64,000 bases of DNA from NCBI GenBank assembly GCA_026914155.1, contig JAPPGH010000026.1, positions 34,317 to 98,316 on the forward strand. The letters run 5' to 3'. A program made the translations under genes and the position numbers. This document shows, in pieces, positions 34,343 to 43,503 of the stretch. The DNA is from Candidatus Palauibacter rhopaloidicola. GTDB taxonomy: Bacteria; Gemmatimonadota; Gemmatimonadetes; Palauibacterales; Palauibacteraceae. Numbering within the stretch: position 1 is the first letter of the stretch; every line of letters begins with the position of its first letter. Below the pieces are notes generated by a model. It was not told the origin of the DNA, made no database searches, and was given only the letters and a program-made list of their open reading frames with translations.

Positions 34343-35476
34343 TCAGGGTTCGAGTGACTGGTAAAGGTGCGCTTCCGTCTCATCCGCTGCACGCGACCAC
34401 GAGAACCGGGCCGCGTGGGCGACTCCGCCTCTTCCGAGCCGTTCGCGCAGCGACGGCTGCCCCAGAACTTGGCGGATCGAAGCCGCCCACGCCGCGACGT
34501 CTCCGTGGGGCGCGAGAACTCCCGACTTCCCCGCCGCCACCGACTCGCGCAGCCCCGGCGAATCGCTCGCAATGACCGGCGTGCCGCACGCGGCCGCCTC
34601 CACGTTCGTCATCCCCCACCCTTCCTTCGGAGAGGGATAGACCACGGCCCAGGCCCGGCGCAGCCAGGCGACCTTCTCCGCCTCGGAGATGTACCCCGGA
34701 AAGCTTACCCGGTGCGAGAGTCCGGCCCGCCGCACGAGCCCGCGGAGGCGACGCTCGTCGTCGCCGCGGCCCGCGATGACGAGCCTCGCGTCCGGTAGCT
34801 CGTCGTTCAGCCGCGACAGCGCCTCGAACAGGACGTCGAGGCCCTTGTAGCGCTTGAGGCGGCCCACGTAGAGCAGCGTCGGCGCCTCCGCGCGCTCCGT
34901 CGCGGGATCCGGAAGATAGGTGTCGTGATCGATGCCGGGCGGGATGACCGTGATATCCCGCGCGAGCAGGCCTCGCTTCGTGAGATCGAGCGCGGTGCTC
35001 TCCGAGATCGCCTGGAAGGGGCAGTTCCGATAGACGCGGGGGATGGCCCGTTCCGCGGCCCAGACCGCCGTCGCGACGGGGATCGACGCTTCCGCGTAGG
35101 CCGTGGCCCCGAACAGGTGCGGTACGAGTGCGACCACGGGGACGCCGGCCCACCGCGGCGAGTAGAGCGGAATCTTGTTGATGTCCTCGACGAGCACATC
35201 CGGGGCGAAGCCGTGCGCGGCCGCCCGCGCCGCGCGCCGGGTCCGCCATGCGTAGCTGTGCCGGTTTCCGACCCGCCGGAAGTCGATGCCATCGAGCGTC
35301 GCCGAGGGGGCCGCGCCCGGCCAGCCGCTCACTACGGCCCGCACGAGGTGTCCGCGGGCCGCGAGCCGCCCGAAGATCTCGTGGAGGTGTACCTCGGCGC
35401 CGCCGGCCTCGGGGTTTTCCCGATCCTGCCAGTTGAGGAGGAGGATCCGGAGCGGCCGCGCCCGAGTACCGCTCAG
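34343..35476 (-). CDS. GT4-type glycosyltransferase, probable CTG start
   Basis: The protein of about 377 residues has a GT-B fold. The N-terminal nucleotide-fold block is LRILLLNWQDRENPEAGGAEVHLHEI, the acceptor domain has ISESTALDLTKRGL and VIPPGIDHDTY, and the donor domain has LLYVGRLKRYKGLDVLFEAL and YPSPKEGWGMTNVEAAACGTPVIASDSPGLRE (the E-x7-E type motif). No ATG, GTG or TTG lies near the conserved N-terminus. A CTG at 35474-35476 overlaps the nusB stop as CTGA and has GGGAGG 7 nt upstream, so I place the start there. Acceptor unknown. Confidence 0.85.
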   Translation of the reverse strand: MSGTRARPLRILLLNWQDRENPEAGGAEVHLHEIFGRLAARGHLVRAVVSGWPGAAPSATLDGIDFRRVGNRHSYAWRTRRAARAAAHGFAPDVLVEDINKIPLYSPRWAGVPVVALVPHLFGATAYAEASIPVATAVWAAERAIPRVYRNCPFQAISESTALDLTKRGLLARDITVIPPGIDHDTYLPDPATERAEAPTLLYVGRLKRYKGLDVLFEALSRLNDELPDARLVIAGRGDDERRLRGLVRRAGLSHRVSFPGYISEAEKVAWLRRAWAVVYPSPKEGWGMTNVEAAACGTPVIASDSPGLRESVAAGKSGVLAPHGDVAAWAASIRQVLGQPSLRERLGRGGVAHAARFSWSRAADETEAHLYQSLEP

Positions 35477-35916
35477 GACCCGGCCTCCCGGGCCTTCAGC
35501 ACCGCGTCGAGCACGCCGTTGAGAAAGCGCGGACTGCCGGGACTGCCGTACCGCCGCGCCAGTTTGAGGGCTTCGTGAATCGCGACCTTCGGCGGCACGT
35601 CTTCGAACCACAGCAGCTCCGCGATCCCGATTCGCAGGATGTTGCGGTCGATCGCGTGCAAGCGTTCGACCCGCCAGTTCGAAGCGTGATGAGCGATTAG
35701 CGCGTCGATCTCGGCGAGGTGGCGGCCCGCGGTCTCGAGCAGGCGCCGGACGTGGGGGCGGTAGCGGTCGGACATGCGACGGTGGACGAGGCTCTGCGCC
35801 GCGTGCTCGAGCGGCGTGCCCTCTCCGCCCACCTCCCACGCATAGAGGAGGTTCAACGCCCAGCTGCGCGCGCGCGAGTGGACATGCACCCGGGCCGTGG
35901 GCGTCACCAGCCGCAC
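35473..35916 (-). CDS. nusB: Transcription antitermination factor NusB
   Basis: The 147-residue all-helical NusB protein acts with NusE in rRNA antitermination. Motifs are SRARSWALNLLYAWEVGG (boxA-RNA-binding Arg region), IDRNILRIGIAELLWFEDVPPKVAIHEALKLARRYGSPGSPRFLNGVLDAV, the highly conserved C-terminal block. The GTG start is inside the last codons of ribH (13-nt overlap). The ribH-nusB order is common in bacteria. Confidence 0.93.
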   Translation of the reverse strand: MRLVTPTARVHVHSRARSWALNLLYAWEVGGEGTPLEHAAQSLVHRRMSDRYRPHVRRLLETAGRHLAEIDALIAHHASNWRVERLHAIDRNILRIGIAELLWFEDVPPKVAIHEALKLARRYGSPGSPRFLNGVLDAVLKAREAGS

Positions 35917-36350
35917 TGTCGCTGAAGGTCGGCCATGCGGAGTGCGGCGCGGGCCGCCTCCGTGCCGGCGTTTCCGAGTTCGCCACCCGCCCGGGCGAGC
36001 GCCTGCTCCAGCGTATCCGGCGTGAGCACGCCGAGACCGACCGGCACTTCCGAATCGAGTTGCACTCGCGCAAGCCCATCAGTGGCGGCACGGCCCACAT
36101 GGTCGAAGTGCGCGGTCTCCCCGCGAATCACGCAACCCAGGGCGACGATGGCATCGTACCCGTCGCGGGCGGCCCCGCGAGCGGCGAGCGGCAGTTCCCA
36201 GGCTCCCGGGACGTACACTACGTCGAGGTTCTTCTCGGCGATGCCGTTCCTGAGAAGTTCGGTCGCGGCGCCCTCCAACAGGCGCTCAGTGACCTCGCGA
36301 TTGAAGCGGCTGACAATGACGCAGACCTTCGTCCGGCGCCCACCCGCCAT
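35904..36350 (-). CDS. ribH: 6,7-dimethyl-8-ribityllumazine synthase
   Basis: RibH makes lumazine from the RibA and RibB products. The 148-residue protein has IVSRFNREVTERLLEGA, YVPGAWELPLAARGAA and ALGCVIRGETAHFDHV, with the catalytic His in that last block, then VGLGVLTPDTLEQA. ATG at 36350 chosen with GAGGG upstream. Part of the ribD-ribE-ribBA-ribH set. Confidence 0.94.
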   Translation of the reverse strand: MAGGRRTKVCVIVSRFNREVTERLLEGAATELLRNGIAEKNLDVVYVPGAWELPLAARGAARDGYDAIVALGCVIRGETAHFDHVGRAATDGLARVQLDSEVPVGLGVLTPDTLEQALARAGGELGNAGTEAARAALRMADLQRQCGW

Positions 36351-36427
36351 CGCGCCCTCGTGTGACGCCACCTTCCCTCCGGCGAACTTCCGGCGGCTTT
36401 CCCCCTGCCGGGTATCCGACCCGCTTC

Positions 36428-37642
36428 TCACGCGGATCCGGTCAGGTGTCCCAGCTTCTCGCGCTTCGTGCGGAGATAGCGGACCAGCCGATCATTGATC
36501 CCGCCGAGCTCGAGCGGCACGCGGTCGCGGATCACGAGGCCGAACCCCTCCAGCCCCGCGAGCTTCTTCGGGTTGTTCGTCATGATCCGGATCGAGTGCA
36601 ACCCGAGATCCACGAGGATCTGGGCGCCGATGCCGTAGTTCCTCAGGTCGGGCGGGAAGCCGAGCGCCTCGTTCGCTTCGACCGTGTCGTGGCCCTCATC
36701 CTGCAGTTCGTAGGCTCGCAGCTTGTTCAGGAGTCCGATCCCCCGCCCTTCCTGGTCGAGGTATACGATGACCCCGGCGTCGGCCTCCACGACCATCCGC
36801 ATCGCGGCCTCGAGCTGGCTGCCGCAATCGCAGCGGTGGGAGTGGAACACATCGCCCGTCAGGCAGCGCGAGTGAACGCGGACGAGGACGTCCTCCGCAC
36901 CCGCCACGTCGCCGCGCACGAGCGCGACGTGTTCGCGCCCATCCACCTCGTTCGTGTACCCGACGATGCGGAAATCGCCCCACGGCGTGGGGAGATCCGC
37001 TTCGGCGACGCGCCGTACGAGACTCTCCGTGCGCAGCCGGTAGGAGACGAGGGCGGCCACCGTGATGAAGGGGAGGTCGTGCTCCGCCGCGAACTTCTCG
37101 AGTTCCGGGCGGCGCGCCATCGTCCCATCCTCGTTCAGGATCTCGCAGATCACACCCGCCGGAGTGAGCCCGGCGAGCCGGGCGAGATCGACGGACGCCT
37201 CCGTCTGGCCCACGCGCTGGAGCACGCCGCCGGGCCGGGAGCGGAGCGGAAAGATGTGGCCCGGCCGCATGAGGTCCGTGGGCCGCGTCTGGGGATCCAC
37301 CGCGACACGGATGGTCCGGGCGCGATCCTGCGCCGAGATCCCCGTCGACACGCCGAAGTCCTGACGTGCATCGATCGACACGGTGAACGCCGTCTTGTTG
37401 GGGTCCGCCAGCCGGTCGTCCGTCATGAGCGGGAGATCGAGGCGGTCGGCCATCTCATCGGGTATCGCGAGGCATATGAGCCCGCGGGCGTGCCTGGCCA
37501 TGAAGTTGATCGTCTCGGGCGTCGCGAGCGCGGCCGCGCAGACGAGGTCCCCCTCGTTCTCGCGATCTTCATCGTCCGCGATAATCACGAGTCCGCCGCT
37601 GCGGATCCGCGCGATCGCCGCTTCCACCGTGTCTGCGGGCAT
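36428..37642 (-). CDS. ribBA: Bifunctional DHBP synthase/GTP cyclohydrolase II
   Basis: The 404-residue fusion makes both riboflavin precursors. The N-terminal DHBP synthase half has VIIADDEDRENEGDL, ATPETINFMARHARGLICLA and the block MRPGHIFPLRSRPGGVLQR. The C-terminal GTP cyclohydrolase II half has zinc ligands in VHSRCLTGDVFHSHRCDCG and the catalytic region LDQEGRGIGLLNKLRAY. Both active sites appear complete. The ATG at 37642 lies 17 bp after the ribE stop. Confidence 0.95.
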   Translation of the reverse strand: MPADTVEAAIARIRSGGLVIIADDEDRENEGDLVCAAALATPETINFMARHARGLICLAIPDEMADRLDLPLMTDDRLADPNKTAFTVSIDARQDFGVSTGISAQDRARTIRVAVDPQTRPTDLMRPGHIFPLRSRPGGVLQRVGQTEASVDLARLAGLTPAGVICEILNEDGTMARRPELEKFAAEHDLPFITVAALVSYRLRTESLVRRVAEADLPTPWGDFRIVGYTNEVDGREHVALVRGDVAGAEDVLVRVHSRCLTGDVFHSHRCDCGSQLEAAMRMVVEADAGVIVYLDQEGRGIGLLNKLRAYELQDEGHDTVEANEALGFPPDLRNYGIGAQILVDLGLHSIRIMTNNPKKLAGLEGFGLVIRDRVPLELGGINDRLVRYLRTKREKLGHLTGSA

Positions 37643-37659
37643 GTCCGCCAGCCGAAGTC

Positions 37660-38268
37660 TCAGGAGTCCGCCGAGGCCGCGTGCCGTCGGAGGGCATGCG
37701 CCACGTGCTTGCCGATCAGGTCCGCCTCGAGGTTGACGCTCGCGCCGGACACGAGGCGCCCCAGGGTCGTGTGGGTCCATGTATATGGAATGATGGCGAA
37801 GCGCGCGATGGTCCCGCTCAGGCGGTTGACGGTGAGACTCACGCCATCGACCGCGAGGGAGCCCTGCGGCACGGTCACCCTCTCGAGGCCGTCGGGGAGT
37901 TCGATCTCGAGCAGGCCCGACCCGCCCTTCCACCTTGCCTCCGCCACGGTCCCCACCCCATCGATGTGTCCCTGTACCATGTGCCCGCCCAGTGGATCCC
38001 CGGCGCACAGCGCGGGTTCGAGGTTCACGGGATCGCCGACCCGCCAGCTCCCGATCGTGGTCCGCTCCAGCGTCGCCTCGACGACATCGACATCGAATGT
38101 CCCATCCCCGAGAGCGACGACCGTCGTGCACACGCCGGCGAGCGACACCGAGTCCCCGTCCCGGAGCCGTTCGAGAAAGGGAGCGCGGGCGATCGTCAGC
38201 CGGAGCCCGGCCTTCCGGCGCTCACGCCCCGCGACCTCACCGACCGCCCGTATGATTCCCGTGAACAC
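37660..38268 (-). CDS. ribE: Riboflavin synthase alpha subunit
   Basis: RibE dismutates two lumazine molecules to riboflavin. The 202-residue protein has the canonical start (M/V)FTGIIRAVGEV, two repeated beta-barrel lumazine-binding domains (DGDSVSLAGVCTTVV and QGSLAVDGVSLTVN), GGHMVQGHIDGVG, and a C-terminal trimerisation helix ending KHVAHALRR. Start codon is GTG. It follows ribD by 12 bp. Confidence 0.95.
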   Translation of the reverse strand: MFTGIIRAVGEVAGRERRKAGLRLTIARAPFLERLRDGDSVSLAGVCTTVVALGDGTFDVDVVEATLERTTIGSWRVGDPVNLEPALCAGDPLGGHMVQGHIDGVGTVAEARWKGGSGLLEIELPDGLERVTVPQGSLAVDGVSLTVNRLSGTIARFAIIPYTWTHTTLGRLVSGASVNLEADLIGKHVAHALRRHAASADS

Positions 38269-38280
38269 GAGTCCGATCGC

Positions 38281-39441
38281 TCAGAGGTTGTCCAAGGTTT
38301 CCTGGAGCTGACGATGTTCGAACACGATGTGCGTATCCTGTCCCAGCGATTCTCGCTGCACGGACAGCCAGTCGCCCGGCGTCGACGGCTCGAGACCCGG
38401 AAACGCCGGTACGCCGCCCCGACCGTAGAGCATGGGGGCGATGAAGGCGTGGATCCTCTGGATATGCCCATCGCGCAGCAACGATGCGGCGACTTGTCCC
38501 CCACCCTCGACGAGTACCGAGAGCACGCCGCGGATGGCCATTTCGTTCCACACTGCGCCCACGTCCAGCCTGTGGTCCGCACTCCGCGGGACTCCGATGA
38601 CCTCCACGCCCGCATCGCGGAGCGGACCCGCGCGCTCGTCGAATCCGTCCAGCTCGGCGTCGGCGAAGGCCCATACCGGCGCCTGGGAGGCCGTGCGCAC
38701 GAGCTGACTCGAGGTACGGAGCCGGAGCGTGGTGTCCAGGACCGCCCGTATCGGCGGTACCCGCGGCACGACCTCTCCGCGGGCCGTAAGCAGGGGATCG
38801 TCGATCTCGATCGTGTTGGAACCGATGAGGATCGCGTCGTGACACGAGCGGAGACGGTGGACCTCGTCGAGCGCCCGTATGCCGGTCACCGGAGTGCGAA
38901 CGCTTTCCTCTCCCAGCTTCGCGTCGAGGGAGAGCGCGAGTTTGAGCGAAGCGAAGGGCACCCACTGCCGGTGAAACCAGAGGAAGGCCGCGTTCAGCCG
39001 TTTCGCGGCGTTCTCCTCGATCCCGATTTCGACGTCCAGCCCGGCTTGCCGCAGCTCCTCCGCCCCGTGCCGCGCTTCGGGATTGGGATCCCGGCAGGCG
39101 ATCACGACGCGCCGCACGCCGGAACGGATGATGGCCGTCGTACACGGGGGCGTCTGCCCCTCATGGCGGCACGGCTCGAGCGTGACGTACAGCGTGGCTC
39201 CCGACGCGCGCGGCCCGGCTTCCCGCAGCGCCATGATCTCCGCATGGTCGCCGCCGTATTCCGCGTGCCACCCCGTGCCGAAAACCTGGTTCCCGCGGGC
39301 CACGACGGCGCCCACGAGGGGATTGGGCGACACGCGACCCTGTCCGCGCGGGGCCACGGCCAGCGCCTCGCGCATGTGCCGCAGGTCCTCGGTGCGGCTC
39401 GGCGGCGCGCCGGCGATGGGGTCGAATCCACGCGCCGTCAT
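38281..39441 (-). CDS. ribD: Bifunctional pyrimidine deaminase/reductase RibD
   Basis: RibD performs deamination and reduction in riboflavin synthesis. The 386-residue protein has an N-terminal deaminase with zinc ligands His66 and Glu68 context (GGDHAEIMAL) and Cys91/Cys100 (EPCRHEGQTPPC). The C-terminal reductase has FASLKLALSLDAKLG and VEGGGQVAASLL (NADPH site). ATGA overlap with purM upstream. Confidence 0.94.
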   Translation of the reverse strand: MTARGFDPIAGAPPSRTEDLRHMREALAVAPRGQGRVSPNPLVGAVVARGNQVFGTGWHAEYGGDHAEIMALREAGPRASGATLYVTLEPCRHEGQTPPCTTAIIRSGVRRVVIACRDPNPEARHGAEELRQAGLDVEIGIEENAAKRLNAAFLWFHRQWVPFASLKLALSLDAKLGEESVRTPVTGIRALDEVHRLRSCHDAILIGSNTIEIDDPLLTARGEVVPRVPPIRAVLDTTLRLRTSSQLVRTASQAPVWAFADAELDGFDERAGPLRDAGVEVIGVPRSADHRLDVGAVWNEMAIRGVLSVLVEGGGQVAASLLRDGHIQRIHAFIAPMLYGRGGVPAFPGLEPSTPGDWLSVQRESLGQDTHIVFEHRQLQETLDNL

Positions 39442-40463
39442 GCCCCCTCCAGGTGCACCTGGCCGCTGCCCGTGACGAGTTCACCGCAGGTGAACGCCTC
39501 GCATCCGGCGCCGCGAATCTCGTCGAGCACGCGCCCGGCCTCTCCCTCGCGCACGACCGCGATCATCCCCACGCCCATGTTGAAGGTGGAGAAGAGTTCC
39601 GCCTCGTCCGCCCCACTCTCGCGCGCGATGACGTCGAACTCGTGCGGGCGCGGCCAACGGTCGGTGCGAACCACCGCATCGAGACCCGGCCCGATGACCC
39701 GGTCCACGTTCCCCGGGATGCCGCCCCCCGTGATGTGGGCGAGCGCGCGCACCCGGCCCGCCTCGAGGCTGCGCTCGAGGATCGGCAGGTAACTTCGGTG
39801 CGGACGCAGGAGAACCTCCGACACGGAGCCATCCGCTCCCGGGAAGGTGTCGTGTGCCCCGAGTCCGAGACGGTCGAAGAAGAGGGCGCGCACGAAGCTG
39901 TAGCCGTTCGTGTGGATGCCGCTCGACGCGAGCCCGATGAGACGGTCCCCGGGCTCCAGATCCCGGCGGGACAGCTCCGGGTAGACGATCTCGCCCACCA
40001 CGAACCCCGCGAGGTCGTACTCCCCCGGCGCGTAGAAATCCGGCATCTCCGCGGTCTCTCCCCCGAGCAGCGCGCAGCCGTTCGCGCGGCAGGCGGCGGC
40101 GAGTCCCGACACGACGCTCGTCACGGTGTCCGGGTCCAGCACGCCGCAGGCGACGTAGTCCATGAAGATGAGAGGCCGGGCGCCTTCGACGAGGATGTCG
40201 TTGACGCAGTGGTTCACGAGATCGGCGCCCACCGTGTCGTGCCGATCCGCCATGAAGGCGATCTTCAGCTTCGTCCCGACACCATCGGCGCTTGCCACGA
40301 GCTCGCGGCCCGGGGTCGCCCGGAACCGTCCTCCGAACGAGCCGAAGTCCGAACTCACGGCATCCGTCCGCGTTCCCTGGACGAGCCGGGAGATCCGGGC
40401 CTTCGTCGCGCGGGCCGCCTCGAGGTTCACGCCGGCGTCCCGGTACGTCAATCCGTCGTTCAT
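39438..40463 (-). CDS. purM: Phosphoribosylformylglycinamidine cyclo-ligase
   Basis: PurM closes the imidazole ring to AIR in purine synthesis. The 341-residue protein has LTYRDAGVNLEAA, ELVASADGVGTKLKIAF, GALLGGETAEMP-type block (CALLGGETAEMPDFY), and ALAHITGGGIPGNVDRV with FNMGVGMIAVV. It sits among riboflavin genes through ATGA overlaps with both ribD and the PfkB kinase. Confidence 0.95.
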   Translation of the reverse strand: MNDGLTYRDAGVNLEAARATKARISRLVQGTRTDAVSSDFGSFGGRFRATPGRELVASADGVGTKLKIAFMADRHDTVGADLVNHCVNDILVEGARPLIFMDYVACGVLDPDTVTSVVSGLAAACRANGCALLGGETAEMPDFYAPGEYDLAGFVVGEIVYPELSRRDLEPGDRLIGLASSGIHTNGYSFVRALFFDRLGLGAHDTFPGADGSVSEVLLRPHRSYLPILERSLEAGRVRALAHITGGGIPGNVDRVIGPGLDAVVRTDRWPRPHEFDVIARESGADEAELFSTFNMGVGMIAVVREGEAGRVLDEIRGAGCEAFTCGELVTGSGQVHLEGA

Positions 40464-41428
40464 GTCTCCGTCACGCCTCCTTCATCGAATCTCGTGAGCA
40501 CGCCGAAGCTTCGCACGCGGTCCTCCACTTCGGCCATGGTGAGCGTCGCCATGCGGCGCGCGCCGAAGGCTTCGCATGCGAAGGAACCCAGCGCGCAACC
40601 GTACACGACCGCGCGCCTCAACGCCGGTCCCGTGATCGACCCGCAGCGCGCCAGATGCCCGAGCAGACCGCCCGCGAACGCATCGCCGGCGCCGGTGGGG
40701 TCGACCACATTCTCGAGCGGAAAGCCGGGGGTGAGGAAGAACCCGTCGCCGGTGAGCAGCACGGCTCCGTGCTCGCCCTTCTTGATCACGACGTGGCGCG
40801 GTCCCCGGCTCCGGATCCAGCGCGCGGCGCGGGCCAGGTTGTACTCCCCGGAAAGCTGTTTCGCCTCCTCGTCGTTCAGCGTGATGAGGTCGATCCGCGC
40901 GATGACGTCGGCGAGACGCTCCGGCGTCCCCTCGATCCAGTAGTTCATCGTGTCGCACGCCGCGAGCACGGGCGACTCGATCTGATCCAGCACCTCGAGC
41001 TGAAGCGTGGGGTCGATGGCGCCCAGGAAGGCCCAGGGCGCACTTCGGAACGCGTCGGGAATCGTCGGATGAAAGTCCGCGAAGACCCCCAGTTCGGTGA
41101 ACGTCGTATCCCTCGTATTCATGTCCCGGCGATAGAAGCCGCCCCACCGGAAGCTGCGGCCGGGCCGCCGCTCGAGTCCCGACAGATCCGCGCCCCTGCG
41201 GAGGAGGAAGTCGAGTTCGTCCGTCGGATAGTCGTCGCCGATGACTCCCACGAGCTGGACCGGCGCGAACAGGGAGGCGGCGGCGCTGAAGTTGACCGCC
41301 GTCCCGCCGACCACTCCCTCCCGGTGTCCGGCGGGGGTCGAAATCTCATCCAGGGCGACGCTGCCCACGACCAGGATCGGGGCCGCCGGGGTCCCGCCAT
41401 CTCCGTCGACGGGGGCGCGGTCGGTCAC
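40460..41428 (-). CDS. PfkB-family carbohydrate/nucleoside kinase
   Basis: The 322-residue ribokinase-like protein has ILVVGSVALDEISTP at the N-terminus, GGTAVNFSAAASLF (substrate Gly-Gly), and the C-terminal signature DPTGAGDAFAGGLLGHLA with the catalytic Asp. The middle part has DTMNYWIEGTPERLADVI, where such kinases hold the lid and substrate. Substrate unknown; inosine/adenosine or sugar-nucleotide kinases are plausible, and purM nearby is weak support for a nucleoside. The GTG overlaps the argS stop (GTGA). Confidence 0.82.
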   Translation of the reverse strand: MTDRAPVDGDGGTPAAPILVVGSVALDEISTPAGHREGVVGGTAVNFSAAASLFAPVQLVGVIGDDYPTDELDFLLRRGADLSGLERRPGRSFRWGGFYRRDMNTRDTTFTELGVFADFHPTIPDAFRSAPWAFLGAIDPTLQLEVLDQIESPVLAACDTMNYWIEGTPERLADVIARIDLITLNDEEAKQLSGEYNLARAARWIRSRGPRHVVIKKGEHGAVLLTGDGFFLTPGFPLENVVDPTGAGDAFAGGLLGHLARCGSITGPALRRAVVYGCALGSFACEAFGARRMATLTMAEVEDRVRSFGVLTRFDEGGVTET

Positions 41429-43113
41429 TTCTCCTCCCGGGTCATGGTCTCGGGAGCCGAGAGGCCGAGCGCCCGCAGCCCGTTGCGCAGCGTGAGCTGC
41501 ACCGCGCGCGCGAGCCGGATTCTCGCGGCCCGTTCCGGCACGTCCGCCAGGATTCTCTGCGCCGGATCCAGGTTCCCCTGGTGGTACCAGGCGTTCACGA
41601 GCCCCGCCGTCTCCTCCAGGTAGGTGCAGACCAGGTGCGGCGCTCGGCCCGCCGCAGCCGTCGCGATGACCTCCGGCAGCCTCAGCACGGACAGGGCGAC
41701 CTCGCGCTCGGCCGGGGTGCCGAACGTGTCCGGGACTTCGAGCGCGGCCGGGACTTCGTCGGCGAGGATGCCTGCCCTGCGGAACACGCTGCACATGCGT
41801 GCATGCGCATACTGGACCTTGTAGACCGGATTCGCGTCCGACGTGTCGAGGGCCAGGTCGAGATCGAAGTTGAGATGGACCTCCGCCCGACGCATGAGGA
41901 AGAAGTACCGCGCCACGTCGGGGCCCGTTTCCTCGACGAGTTCGCCCAGCGTCACGAAGCGCCCGGCGCGCTTGCTCATCCGGACTTCCTTGCCATCGCG
42001 CAGAACCGTGACGAGCTGGATGATCAGAACCTCGAGCAGATCGGGGTACGACAGCCCGCGCAGGGCCGCCAGCATGCGCTTCTCGTGGCCCTGGTGATCC
42101 GCGCCCCAGACATCGATCGCGAGCTCGAAGCCGCGCCTCGCCTTGTCGAGGTGGTAGGCGAGGTCCGGCAGGAAGTAGGTGAAGGAGCCATCGCTCTTGA
42201 TGAGGACCCGGTCCTTCTCATCGCCGAGACTCGAAGTTCGAAGCCAGGTCGCCCCCTGCGAACGATAGATCAGCCCGCTGCCCTCCAGCGCCTCGAGGAG
42301 GCGGTCGATGGCACCCGACTCGTAGAGCGAGCGTTCCGAATAGTACAGGTCCATGTGGACGCCGAACCGCGACAGGTCCTCCGCCTGTTCCTCGCGGAGC
42401 ATCCGCACCGCCTCGCGCCGGAAGTGCGCCCGCCGCTCGCCCGGCGCGAGGGAGGCGAGCACCCCCGGGCCGGCGGCGTCCCGAATCGCCAGCGCCACGT
42501 CGCGGACGTAATTGCCATGATACCCGCCTTCGGGAATCGCCGCGGGGCGGTCGGCAGCTTCCTCGTAGCGCGCCTCGACGGATTCGCCGAGGAGTTCGAT
42601 CTGCCGTCCGGCATCGTTCACGTAGAACTCGCGCGTCACCTCGTGCCCGGTCCACTCCAGCAGCGATGCGACCGCGTCGCCGAGCGCCGCGCCGCGACCG
42701 TGAGCCACGTGCAGCGGCCCCGTCGGGTTGGCGGAGACGAACTCCACGTTGACGCGGAGCGCCGGCGCGCCCTGCGTCCGTCCCCAATGGGGGCCGGCCT
42801 CGATGACGTCCGCCAGTCGCTGCCAGATGGATCCGTCGGAGAGCCGGAAGTTGAGGAATCCCGGGCCCGCGACTTCCACCGCCGCGATGCCGGCGGCCGC
42901 GGAATCGATCAGTTCGCAGACGCGCGCGGCGAGCACCTGGGGAGGTTGGCCCAGTCTCCTCGCGAGCACGAGCGCCGCGTTGGACGCCCAGTCCCCATGA
43001 GTCGGATCCCGCGGCCGCTCCAGGGCCGGGGAGAAGCCTTCGGGAGCCCCGGCGGCGGCAAGGGCGGATTCGAGCGCTGCGGCAAGCCGGGCCGGGCCGG
43101 CATCACCCGTCAA
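41425..43113 (-). CDS. argS: Arginine-tRNA ligase
   Basis: The 562-residue class I synthetase attaches arginine to tRNA-Arg. It has VEFVSANPTGPLHVAHGRGAALGD with the HIGH-type motif HVAHG, FYVNDAGRQIELL, GADHQGHEKRMLAAL and the MSKRAG motif (MSKS equivalent), plus a DALR anticodon domain. Start is a TTG overlapping the FmdB-type stop as TTGA. N-terminal Add-1 domain present. Confidence 0.95.
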   Translation of the reverse strand: MTGDAGPARLAAALESALAAAGAPEGFSPALERPRDPTHGDWASNAALVLARRLGQPPQVLAARVCELIDSAAAGIAAVEVAGPGFLNFRLSDGSIWQRLADVIEAGPHWGRTQGAPALRVNVEFVSANPTGPLHVAHGRGAALGDAVASLLEWTGHEVTREFYVNDAGRQIELLGESVEARYEEAADRPAAIPEGGYHGNYVRDVALAIRDAAGPGVLASLAPGERRAHFRREAVRMLREEQAEDLSRFGVHMDLYYSERSLYESGAIDRLLEALEGSGLIYRSQGATWLRTSSLGDEKDRVLIKSDGSFTYFLPDLAYHLDKARRGFELAIDVWGADHQGHEKRMLAALRGLSYPDLLEVLIIQLVTVLRDGKEVRMSKRAGRFVTLGELVEETGPDVARYFFLMRRAEVHLNFDLDLALDTSDANPVYKVQYAHARMCSVFRRAGILADEVPAALEVPDTFGTPAEREVALSVLRLPEVIATAAAGRAPHLVCTYLEETAGLVNAWYHQGNLDPAQRILADVPERAARIRLARAVQLTLRNGLRALGLSAPETMTREEK

Positions 43114-43430
43114 GAGCCGGAGCCGCCTTCCGATGATCCGGAGGGAGCCGGTTCGGACGCGGACGCGGACGAGGCGCCGTCCCGGGACGCGGACGAGTCA
43201 TCGTCGGACGTCTTCGAGGCGGCGGACTTGCCGCCGTCGTCGGCCGACTGCCGATAGTCGGTGGCGTAGAAGCCTGGCCCCTTGAAGACGATGCCGCCCC
43301 CTGCCGAGATGAGCCGCTCCACCCGCGCTTCCCCGCACGCCGGGCAGACGCGGATCGGGGCGTCCGACATGCGCTGGAACCGCTCAAAATCGTGTCCACA
43401 ACCGCGACATCTGTATTCGTACGTTGGCAA
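43110..43430 (-). CDS. FmdB-family zinc-ribbon protein with acidic Ser-rich tail
   Basis: The 106-residue protein opens with LPTYEYRCRGCGHDFERFQRM and VCPACGEARVERLIS, the CxxC...CxxC zinc ribbon of the FmdB regulatory family, followed by GGGIVFKGPGFYATDYR. The C-terminal 50 residues are Ser/Asp/Gly-rich and probably disordered. Family members start MPTYEYRC, so I use the TTG at 43430; an ATG at 43448 is an alternative. It is directly upstream of argS. Function of the family is not established. Confidence 0.8.
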   Translation of the reverse strand: MPTYEYRCRGCGHDFERFQRMSDAPIRVCPACGEARVERLISAGGGIVFKGPGFYATDYRQSADDGGKSAASKTSDDDSSASRDGASSASASEPAPSGSSEGGSGS

Positions 43431-43503
43431 TCGTGCCCCCGGATCCATCCGTGGAACGCCCGGTATGCCCGCGGGGCCTCGCCACGGGCTGCCAGTGTCG
43501 ACA

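Noticed and set aside
37681..39792. A 703-codon plus-strand open frame
   Set aside because: Antisense to ribE, ribD and part of purM; composition is typical of reverse-strand translation.
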